DNA from: CAWCBG01 sp963793845
Lineage (GTDB): Bacteria; Acidobacteriota; Terriglobia; Terriglobales; Acidobacteriaceae
DNA: 64,000 bases
Assembly (NCBI GenBank): GCA_963793845.1
Contig: CAWCBG010000014.1
Coordinates: forward strand, 1,240,001 to 1,304,000
Reading direction: 5' to 3'
Position numbers and translations under genes: made by a program. Below, piece by piece: positions 1 to 6,652 of this stretch; within the stretch, counting starts at the first letter, position 1, and every line of letters starts with the position of its first letter. A model generated the notes under the pieces. That model was not told the origin of the DNA, ran no database searches, and was given only the letters and a program-made list of their open reading frames with translations.

Positions 1-1
1 C

Positions 2-430
2 TTGTGGGGTGAAGACGACGAGGCCGCGGGACACCAGCGCCGCTATTCCGCCAGTGAACTGCGCCGCAAGCTCAACACCTGTGGCTTCGAGATTCACCGC
101 GTCTCCTATTTTGTTGCCATGGGCCTGCTTCCGTCGACGATTGCGCGTTTCAGCAAGGACACTTTTAAGAGGACAGCAGCGCGTATTCCGCAATCGCCGG
201 GAACTTCCCGGGTAGTAAACTCCGGCATGGTGACTCTGCTTGAGTTCGAGCGCACCTTGATGCGCTTCATTAACCTGCCGTTCGGGACGCGGCTGGTAGC
301 GTGGGCCCGCAAGCCCACGCTGGTCGCAGAGCGGGTCACCGCGGCGGCCTGGGAGCGGCACTGGGCGCGGCAGCCTCTGCCCCAGGGATCGAACTACGCG
401 GCGCTGCCGGAATCGCGCTACACAAGTTAG
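2..430 (+). CDS. SAM-dependent methyltransferase, C-terminal fragment (cut by window edge)
   Basis: The frame is open from the first bases of the window, so the true start lies upstream. The visible 142 residues match the tail of class I methyltransferases. 'HQRRYSASELRRKLNTCGFEI' is the usual His-x-Arg-Arg-Tyr segment before the last strands, followed by 'RVSYF' and a hydrophobic stretch around 'LLPSTIARF'. The SAM-binding motifs would be upstream and cannot be checked, so the substrate is unknown. It ends 9 bp before the prenyltransferase start, so the two are probably co-transcribed. A role in quinone methylation is possible but not shown. Confidence 0.6.
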   Translation: MWGEDDEAAGHQRRYSASELRRKLNTCGFEIHRVSYFVAMGLLPSTIARFSKDTFKRTAARIPQSPGTSRVVNSGMVTLLEFERTLMRFINLPFGTRLVAWARKPTLVAERVTAAAWERHWARQPLPQGSNYAALPESRYTS

Positions 431-439
431 AATCGAGCC

Positions 440-1306
440 GTGGCCCTTTTTCGCAGCATTGGAACCACCCTGGAAATGATCAAGTGGGAGCACTCGGTGC
501 TTACCCTTCCGTTCGGACTCACTGGGGCAGTCTTGGCGGCCCGTGGCATTCCCAGCTTTCATACATCGATTTGGATCATCGTCGCTCTGGTAGCCGCGCG
601 CTCGGCGGCGATGGCCTTCAACCGCCTGGCCGATGCCACCATCGACGCATCCAATCCCCGCACCAGAATTCGCGCTCTTCCCGCCGGGAAGCTGAGCCGG
701 TCGTTTGTCGGATGGTTCGTCGTTGCAACATCGGCGGTCCTGATTTTCGCGGCCTACCAGCTTAACCCGTTGGCGTTCTATCTCTCGCCGCTGGCGCTGG
801 CGATCATCTTCTTCTACTCGTTCAGCAAGCGCTTCACGCGATGGTCGCACGTGCTGCTCGGCCTGGCGATGGGCATCGCGCCGGCGGCAGCCTGGATTGC
901 GGTGCGCGGGTCCATCGATGCGCGAATCTTCCTGCTGACAGCGGCCGTGCTATTTTGGGGCGCCGGCTTTGACATCCTCTACGCCTGCCAGGACTACGAG
1001 TTCGATCGCACCGCCGAGGTCTATTCCGTTCCCAAAGCGTTTGGCATCCGGACATCGCTGGGAATCGCGCGGCTGTTCCACGTGCTGACCGTGTTGTTCC
1101 TTATCTGGATGGTGGTCGCGTTCGGTCTCGGAAAGGTCGCCATGGCTGGTGTGGCGGTGGTAGCGTTGTTGCTCGCCTACGAGCACTCGCTGGTGAAGCA
1201 CGACGATCTCAGCCGCGTAAATGCAGCGTTCTTCGCCATGAACGGCTTTATCTCAATGGGATTTCTGTTTTTTGTAGCGGCGGACTTGATGCTGGGACGG
1301 CGGTAG
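440..1306 (+). CDS. mqnP: UbiA-family prenyltransferase, probably menaquinone-pathway MqnP
   Basis: This is an integral-membrane prenyltransferase of 288 aa that attaches a polyprenyl chain to an aromatic acid in quinone biosynthesis. The first Asp-rich motif is 'NRLADATID' (about residues 61-69). The second is in 'DILYACQDYEFD' (about 179-190). 'YSFSKRFTRWSH' matches the conserved Tyr/Lys-Arg segment after the first motif. Eight or nine hydrophobic helices are visible. The start is GTG at 440, 9 bp after the upstream stop. The next gene is aminofutalosine synthase, so the substrate is more likely the futalosine-pathway naphthoate than 4-hydroxybenzoate. That assignment rests on context. Confidence 0.85.
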   Translation: MALFRSIGTTLEMIKWEHSVLTLPFGLTGAVLAARGIPSFHTSIWIIVALVAARSAAMAFNRLADATIDASNPRTRIRALPAGKLSRSFVGWFVVATSAVLIFAAYQLNPLAFYLSPLALAIIFFYSFSKRFTRWSHVLLGLAMGIAPAAAWIAVRGSIDARIFLLTAAVLFWGAGFDILYACQDYEFDRTAEVYSVPKAFGIRTSLGIARLFHVLTVLFLIWMVVAFGLGKVAMAGVAVVALLLAYEHSLVKHDDLSRVNAAFFAMNGFISMGFLFFVAADLMLGRR

Positions 1307-1471
1307 ATCTCGCCGCAGTACGGCCTTCTTTCTCTTGTGACAGATTCCCATGGCTCTCAGCTCCGGTCCAGAGAGAGCTGCCACTTTGATGGTTGGGCTC
1401 GGGTAAATGACCGTCGCGTGAAATCCCAGGGCAGCAGGTTCACGCGGCTGTGAAATGAGCTTTGCGATATC

Positions 1472-2641
1472 ATGAAAGCAATGGCTACCGTTGCATCGCA
1501 GACTAGCAGCTCAAGGAAAACGCACCCTTTTCAGACCGATGATCCGCGGCTGAGGCCCATCCACGACAAGGTCATGGCCGAGGAGCGTCTCACCGAAGAT
1601 GACGCGATGGCGCTCTATCGCTCGGGCGACATCCTCGCTATCGGGTGGCTGGCCAACTACGTGCGCGAGCGGCTGCACGGCGACACTGCCTATTTCAACG
1701 TAAACCGCCATATCAACTACACCAACGTTTGCGTAGCGGCTTGCCGCCTTTGTGCCTTCGGGCGCAAGAAAGACACACCCGGCGCGTACACCATGGCGCT
1801 GGAGGAAGTCTGGCAGACCGCGGCTTCCGGCTACACCGAGGCGATCACCGAGTTCCACATCGTAGGCGGACTGCACGCCGATCTGCCGTTCCAGTATTAC
1901 GTTGACCTGATCGCAGGGCTCAAGCAGCGCTTTCCCCAAGTGCACCTGAAGGCCTTCACCATGGTGGAGATTTCCTTCTTCGCGAAGATCGGCAAGATGA
2001 CGCCGCACGAGGTGCTGATCAGGTTCAAAGAGGCGGGCCTGGATTCCATGCCCGGCGGCGGAGCCGAAATCTTCTCCGATCGCGTACGGCACATCATCTG
2101 CGATCACAAGATCGATGGCGACGACTGGCTGAACATTGCGCGCACCGCACATGAGGTCGGGCTGAAGTCGAACGCGACCATGCTCTACGGGCACGTCGAG
2201 AATGACGAGGACCGTGTCGATCACCTGCTCAAACTGCGCGCGCTGCAGGATGACACGCACGGCTTCCAGACGTTCATCCCGCTGGCCTTCCATCCCGATA
2301 ACACGCCGCTGCAGCACCTGCCGAAGTCAACCGGCATGCTCGACCTCAAGCAGATCGCCGTCTCCCGGCTGGTGCTGGACAACTTCCCGCACATCAAGTC
2401 GTACTGGCAGATGGTGACGCCGAAGATCGCGCAGATTTCGTTGCGCTTCGGCGCCGACGACATCGACGGCACTGTTATCGAAGAAAAGATTTACCACGAT
2501 GCCGGCGCGACGACTCCGCAGAGCCTGACGCGACAGGATTTGATTCGTCTGATCACCGAAGCCGGGCGCGTGCCCTTCGAACGCGACACGCTCTATCGGC
2601 CCGTGACGCGCACGGAAACGACGGTTACGGTAGCGGTGTAG
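1472..2641 (+). CDS. mqnE: Aminofutalosine synthase (radical SAM), menaquinone biosynthesis
   Basis: MqnE joins a SAM-derived adenosyl radical to 3-[(1-carboxyvinyl)oxy]benzoate to give aminofutalosine, an early step of the futalosine route to menaquinone. The 389-aa product carries the radical-SAM cysteine motif CxxxCxxC in 'NVCVAACRLCAFG' (about residues 85-97). 'EFHIVGGLHADLPF' is typical of MqnE rather than its paralogue MqnC. 'SMPGGGAEIFSDRVR' and 'IPLAFHPDNTPLQ' are also family segments. The start is ATG 1472 or the in-frame ATG at 1481; no strong ribosome site separates them. The upstream prenyltransferase supports the pathway. The remaining mqn genes are not in the window. Confidence 0.92.
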   Translation: MKAMATVASQTSSSRKTHPFQTDDPRLRPIHDKVMAEERLTEDDAMALYRSGDILAIGWLANYVRERLHGDTAYFNVNRHINYTNVCVAACRLCAFGRKKDTPGAYTMALEEVWQTAASGYTEAITEFHIVGGLHADLPFQYYVDLIAGLKQRFPQVHLKAFTMVEISFFAKIGKMTPHEVLIRFKEAGLDSMPGGGAEIFSDRVRHIICDHKIDGDDWLNIARTAHEVGLKSNATMLYGHVENDEDRVDHLLKLRALQDDTHGFQTFIPLAFHPDNTPLQHLPKSTGMLDLKQIAVSRLVLDNFPHIKSYWQMVTPKIAQISLRFGADDIDGTVIEEKIYHDAGATTPQSLTRQDLIRLITEAGRVPFERDTLYRPVTRTETTVTVAV

Positions 2642-2761
2642 AAGTCAGATCCCCTCAGAGGCCTGCGCCTTTCCCAGAGAATCTTCACAGGTCGCTGAAA
2701 AACTCGATTCATCGGCTTTGAAGGGACGTACCTTCGCAGGCTGCGGAGAAGGGCAGATTTT

Positions 2762-2800
2762 GAAGGGGCGTACCTTTAGGTACGCCGCTAAGCCCTTTTA
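2762..2800. repeat. Short REP-like hairpin
   Basis: Perfect 8-bp arms GGCGTACC (2767-2774) and GGTACGCC (2779-2786) enclose a TTTA loop, with outer AAGGG/CCCTT pairing. A degenerate neighbour at about 2718-2735 shares 'GAAGGGACGTACCTT'. The element lies between mqnE and the tandem repeat array, and no gene is visible here. It resembles dispersed intergenic palindromes seen in acidobacterial genomes; that comparison is from memory. Confidence 0.6.
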
Positions 2801-2893
2801 TTTCTATCGCCCTGACAAGGCCTCCCAGAGGCCGCAGGGAGGTTCCTGCTGTCCTAGCATGGCTGCTGGCCCAACAGCCAACATCTCTTGTCC

Positions 2894-3011
2894 GTCATTC
2901 CGACCAAGGCCTTCAGGCCGCGCGGAGGAACCTGCTGTCCTGACCTGGGCAGCAATGCCGGACAATAGCAGGTTTCTCCACTCCGGGCTTACGCCCTCCG
3001 GTCGAAATGAC
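2894..3011. repeat. Palindromic repeat unit 1
   Basis: Core element with arms at 2894-2905 and 3000-3011. It is nearly identical to units 2 and 3. Confidence 0.85.
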
Positions 3012-3073
3012 AGCGATAAAGGTACGACTGGCGGTCCAACGGCTAACATCTCTATGTCCGTCACCTCTGGTCC

Positions 3074-3191
3074 GTCATTCCGACCAAGGCCTTCAGGCCG
3101 CGCGGAGGAACCTGCTGTCCTGACCTGGGCAGCAATGCCGGACAATAGCAGGTTTCTCCACTCCGGGCTTACGCCCGGCGGTCGAAATGAC
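3074..3191. repeat. Palindromic repeat unit 2
   Basis: Core element exactly 180 bp after unit 1. The first 100 bases are identical to unit 1. It differs at the end of the core (GGCGG for TCCGG). Confidence 0.85.
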
Positions 3192-3253
3192 AACGATAAA
3201 GGTATGGCTGGTGGCCCAACAGCCAACATCTCTTGTTCGTCATTTGTATGTCC

Positions 3254-3370
3254 GTCATTCCGACCAAGGCCTTCAGGCCGCGCGGAGGAACCTGCTGTCC
3301 TGACATGGGCAGCCATGCTGGGCAAGAGCAGGTTTTTCCACTCCGGGCTACGCCCCGCGGTCGAAATGAC
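3254..3370. repeat. Palindromic repeat unit 3
   Basis: Third core, one base shorter and more diverged in the loop half (GGGCAAGAGCAGGTTTTTCC). The right arm is at 3359-3370. Confidence 0.85.
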
Positions 3371-3499
3371 AACGATAAAGCTATGGCTGGTGGCCCAACA
3401 GCCAACATCTCTTATTCGTCATCTGGACGGGGCCTTCGGGTCGCGCGGAGGAACTGCAAATGAGAATCCGCGGTGGAGTAAGACCGTCGATCCCTGCGC

Positions 3500-3640
3500 A
3501 AAAACAGCCGCGCAGCGGCGGAATTGCCGTTAGCCCCGGTCGTGAGACCCGGGTAAAAGTGGGAAGAATGTCAGAGCCGCGTAGTGGCGACACGGTCTCG
3601 TAAAGCCCGCCACCACCGGTGAGCGCAAATCCTGAGAGGG
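3500..3640. repeat. REP-like intergenic element
   Basis: This stretch contains short self-complementary blocks: GCCGCGCAGCGGC, then CCCCGGTC-GTGA-GACCCGGG (one mismatch), then 'GTGGGAAGAATGTCAGAGCC' and GCCGCGTAGTGGC. It contains no convincing coding frame. The order of blocks resembles repeats common between acidobacterial genes; this is recognition from memory, not a search. The rest of 3640-3881 shows nothing I can name. Confidence 0.4.
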
Positions 3641-3881
3641 CATTCCCCCTTATCACATACGCCTGTGATCTGTGCACTAGCCGCCGTCGTCCTATTACCT
3701 CTACTTTGGAAGTGCGAGGGCATGGGAGTTGTGTGTGTCTTCGCCCTTTTCCGCCCAGTGCGGAACCGAAATAGAGTTATAGGCTCTTTGAAATTCAGCC
3801 ATGGGACGCCTTCCAGCGTGTTAACCCTCGTGCCAACAGAGATTCCGACGGGTCTGGAGAAAATCGCAGCTAAGTCCTTGG

Positions 3882-3980
3882 GGCTCAAGATTTTGACCTT
3901 TAACTCCAACGGAATCAAGATTTTGCACGGATCGCCGCAAAATCTTGATCTCATTGGGTTTATAGGTAAAATCTTGAGCC
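3882..3980. repeat. Nested perfect palindromes built on CAAGATTTT
   Basis: Outer arms GGCTCAAGATTTT (3882-3894) and AAAATCTTGAGCC (3968-3980) are perfect complements. Inside them a second perfect pair, ATCAAGATTTTG (3914-3925) and CAAAATCTTGAT (3938-3949), surrounds a 12-nt loop. Four copies of the same nonamer, two in each orientation, therefore lie within 99 bp. No coding frame of credible composition crosses the region. The function is unknown: it could be a hairpin RNA end, a protein-binding array, or a mobile-element remnant. Confidence 0.8.
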
Positions 3981-4197
3981 GCAGAGACTTACAGGCGACA
4001 AAATCCGGCTAAGTCATTGATAAATGCCAGATTTCTCCCCAATCCGAGGACGAGAGGGGGGAGGGGGGTACCGAGATTAACCATACTCTGCCCGAGAGAT
4101 CGGTGCGCCGCGGGATTCATACGAATGTACGACTTGGTAAACAGTTTGCCTCAGTCCGAAGCACCACACCCGAGGCTACACCTTCGCAGCTTGCGCT

Positions 4198-4998
4198 CTA
4201 TTCCTGACGGAGCATGATTCGTTCCACGTCAGTCGCTCGCCCCGTCTCGGGATCGCAATCAATCAATGTGGCGCACAACCGGACATCGTTCGTCGCAGCC
4301 TCGAAGCGTCCCGGCATGTTGGTGAGGAAGCGCTGTACGATCTGCTCCTTCTGCACACCGATCACGCTCTCGTAAGGACCGGTCATTCCCACATCCGTCT
4401 GCACCGCCGTGCCTCCCGCCAAAACTTTCTCGTCGGCGGTAGGAACATGGGTGTGAGTGCCCAGCACCGCGGTCACGCGGCCTTCGAGATACCAGCCCAT
4501 CGCGACCTTCTCGGATGTGGCTTCGGCATGGAAATCCACCAGGATGACTTTGGCCGTGGTCTTCGCCAGCAGATCATCGGCGAGGCGGAACGGGTCGTCG
4601 TTGTTCGCCATGAACACGCGGCCCTGCAGGTTGATCACAGCGTAAGGAACGCCGCTGCGGGTACGTCCTTCATACCATCCGTGGCCAGGCGTGCCTTCCG
4701 GATAGTTGGCGGGACGCAGCACGCGGCGGGCGAGCGAGTTCTCATTGCCGTTGGCCGAGTTCATGTACTCGATGATCTCGCGCTTGTCCCAGACATGATT
4801 GCCGGTGGTAATGACGTCGATGCCCAGCTCGAACAACTCCTCCGCAATCTGCGGCGTGATGCCGAAGCCTCCGGCCGAGTTTTCGCCATTGGCGACGGTG
4901 AGCTCGACGCCGTACTGCTTCTGTAGCTCGGGAAGCCGCTCATGCACGATGGTGCGGCCGGCCCGGGCAAAGATGTCGCCTACAAACAGAATACGCAA
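4198..4998 (-). CDS. YmdB-family metallophosphoesterase (cyclic-nucleotide phosphodiesterase)
   Basis: Members of the YmdB/TIGR00282 family hydrolyse 2',3'-cyclic nucleotides or cAMP with a di-iron or other di-metal centre. Metal-binding motifs are visible: 'FVGDIFARAGR' near the N-terminus, 'ANGENSAGGFG', 'TTGNHVWDK', 'VDFHAEATSEK' and 'VLGTHTHVPTAD'. I chose the TTG at 4998 rather than the upstream ATG at 5055. It places the start directly before 'LRILFVGD', gives 266 aa as is usual for the family, and has AAAAGGGA about 9 nt upstream. The gene follows the binding lipoprotein with 69 bp between them on the same strand. Confidence 0.85.
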   Translation of the reverse strand: MRILFVGDIFARAGRTIVHERLPELQKQYGVELTVANGENSAGGFGITPQIAEELFELGIDVITTGNHVWDKREIIEYMNSANGNENSLARRVLRPANYPEGTPGHGWYEGRTRSGVPYAVINLQGRVFMANNDDPFRLADDLLAKTTAKVILVDFHAEATSEKVAMGWYLEGRVTAVLGTHTHVPTADEKVLAGGTAVQTDVGMTGPYESVIGVQKEQIVQRFLTNMPGRFEAATNDVRLCATLIDCDPETGRATDVERIMLRQE

Positions 4999-5067
4999 GG
5001 TGCGAGGTCCCTTTTCAGATTCTAAGTCGGAAAATTCGATGGTACCACGCAGCAAAAACCCGACGCC

Positions 5068-6600
5068 TCAGTGTTCGAGGTAGGCCGTTCGCAGGAAGTC
5101 ATAGTTTCCGGCGGGGTTCAACTCAATGCCATGCACGCGGTTGGTATGCACCAAAACGTTGTCGAAGTTCCAGAGATTGATGTAAGGGAGATCCTCGGCG
5201 ACGATCTGCTGAATTTCGAAGTAGATTGCCTTACGCTTCTCCTGGTCGAGCGTGGTGCGGCCCTCGCGAATCAGGGCGTCGACTCGCGGATTGGAATAGT
5301 AGGTGCGGTTGTGCCGGTGCGGAGGGAAGCTGCTGGAGTCGAAGATATCCTCGAAGATATCGGGGTCCTGGTTGCCGCCAATCCAACGCAGCGAATGAAT
5401 CTGGTATGCACCCTTCGATACATCCGCGAAAAACGTTGCGAACTCGAAAGTGCGGATGTCGAGAGCGATGCCAACTTCGCGCAACTGCTGTTGCAGCACG
5501 GCGGCGAGCAACCGGGTGGTCTCTTCCGTGGATGTCTTCATGGTCACGTGGAAGCGGACGCCGTTCACCGGCTTGTATCCCGCCTGATCAAGAATCTGCC
5601 GCGCCAGTGCTGTATTGTGCGGATATTTCTCGACGTTGGGATCGTAGGCCCAGTGCTGCGGCGGCAGCACACTGTAAGCAGGCTGCGCCTGGTCACGCCA
5701 AATGTAATGAATGATGGGCTCGACGTTGATGGCATAGGCGATCGCATGACGCACCCGCACATCTTTCAGGATTGGGTCGCGCAGGTTCATCGCAAGGTAG
5801 GCATAGATGGTGCCAGGCGCCTGCATCACTGTCAGTTCCGGGTCCTTCTTGAGGGTGAGGACGGTGTCGGCGGTCAGCGAATTGATGGCAATATCGGCGC
5901 TGCGCTTGCGCAATTCAAGCGCGCGCGTGGTCGAGTCCGGGATGACTTTGAACTGAATGCGCTCCAGCTTCGCCGGGGTTCCCCAATAGTCGGGATTGCG
6001 CTCAACGAGGACCTCACGGTCCTGCTGCGCGCTGACGAAGCGAAACGGGCCTGAGCCGATCGGATTGCGATTAAAGTCTTCGCCGCTTCCGTAAGGCACG
6101 ATGCCGATCGCGCCGTCGGAAAGGTTCCACAGCAGCGAGGCGAATGGCTCCTTCAGGTGAAAGATGACGGTGTAGTCGTCAGGCGCATCGATGTGGTCGA
6201 CCCACTTGTAGGTGCTGGCCTTGGAACTGCGGATCTTGCCGGTGAGCAGGGAATCGAAGGTCCACTTCACATCCCGCGAAGTGAGCGGCTGCCCATTGTG
6301 AAAGCGCACGCCGTGATGAAGATGAAAGATGTAAGTCAGCGGATCGGGAATTTCCCAGCGATCGGCCAGCGCGGGTTGCAGGTTGAAGTGATCGTCCCGG
6401 CGCACCAGCGAGTCGAACAGCAGCTCGCCAATGCGCTCCGACTGCGCATCCACACCCACGCGCGGATCAAGATTGGTGGGGCTGCTCTCGATGATCATCA
6501 CCAGCGTGTTGGGATCGGGCTTGCGCGAGCAGCCGGCGAAGAAGAGCGGCAGTAGCGCGAGCATTGCTATCACGATGGGGGTATTTCGACTGGGGCGCAT
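5068..6600 (-). CDS. ABC transporter substrate-binding lipoprotein, peptide/nickel type (SBP_bac_5)
   Basis: A 510-aa extracytoplasmic solute-binding protein of the DppA/OppA class. The lipoprotein signal 'MLALLPLFFAGC' ends in a clear lipobox (LFFAGC), so the Met at 6600 is preferred over the longer frame that begins inside the next gene at 6792. Family segments include 'SSPTNLDPRVGVDAQSERI', 'PALADRWEI', 'YIFHLHHGVRFHNGQPLTS' and 'NPIGSGPFRF'. No permease or ATPase genes are adjacent, so it is an orphan here. The ligand cannot be read from sequence. The neighbouring peptidoglycan-recycling gene makes a muropeptide conceivable, as inference only. Confidence 0.85.
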   Translation of the reverse strand: MRPSRNTPIVIAMLALLPLFFAGCSRKPDPNTLVMIIESSPTNLDPRVGVDAQSERIGELLFDSLVRRDDHFNLQPALADRWEIPDPLTYIFHLHHGVRFHNGQPLTSRDVKWTFDSLLTGKIRSSKASTYKWVDHIDAPDDYTVIFHLKEPFASLLWNLSDGAIGIVPYGSGEDFNRNPIGSGPFRFVSAQQDREVLVERNPDYWGTPAKLERIQFKVIPDSTTRALELRKRSADIAINSLTADTVLTLKKDPELTVMQAPGTIYAYLAMNLRDPILKDVRVRHAIAYAINVEPIIHYIWRDQAQPAYSVLPPQHWAYDPNVEKYPHNTALARQILDQAGYKPVNGVRFHVTMKTSTEETTRLLAAVLQQQLREVGIALDIRTFEFATFFADVSKGAYQIHSLRWIGGNQDPDIFEDIFDSSSFPPHRHNRTYYSNPRVDALIREGRTTLDQEKRKAIYFEIQQIVAEDLPYINLWNFDNVLVHTNRVHGIELNPAGNYDFLRTAYLEH

Positions 6601-6652
6601 CAAGGCCGTGCGCCTCCGCCCAGGATGACACTTCTGAATTAGGCCTCCGCGC

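Larger units (their letters stand above)
2818..3470. repeat. Tandem array of a palindromic intergenic repeat, 180-bp period
   Basis: Three full units start at 2891, 3071 and 3251, exactly 180 bp apart. A partial unit lies on the left (2818-2890) and a degenerate one on the right (about 3413-3470). Each unit has a 117-118 bp core bounded by near-perfect inverted repeats: GTCATTCCGACC on the left and GGTCGAAATGAC on the right, one mismatch apart. Inside, 'GGAACCTGCTGTCC' pairs with 'GGACAATAGCAGGTTTC', so a transcript would fold into a long hairpin. The 60-bp linkers also repeat ('GGCCCAACAGCCAACATCTC'). Open frames running through both strands are a by-product of the 180-bp period (divisible by three) and are not called as genes. 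Confidence 0.9.

Noticed and set aside
2891..3412. CRISPR array
   Set aside because: Units are about 118 bp with nearly identical 60-bp linkers, far longer than CRISPR repeats. Spacers are not unique and no cas genes are present.
2718..3533. 271-aa open frame (and a 173-aa minus-strand frame) through the repeat array
   Set aside because: The frames exist because the 180-bp period is divisible by three. The protein is the repeat translated over and over, with no family features.
3665..4012. 115-aa frame on the plus strand
   Set aside because: It runs through the nested CAAGATTTT palindromes, has chance composition and lacks a ribosome site.
4050..4067. Two G6 runs (GGGGGGAGGGGGG) as a G-quadruplex or regulatory site
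   Set aside because: Only two G-runs are present. A quadruplex would need four tracts, and no gene start is near.
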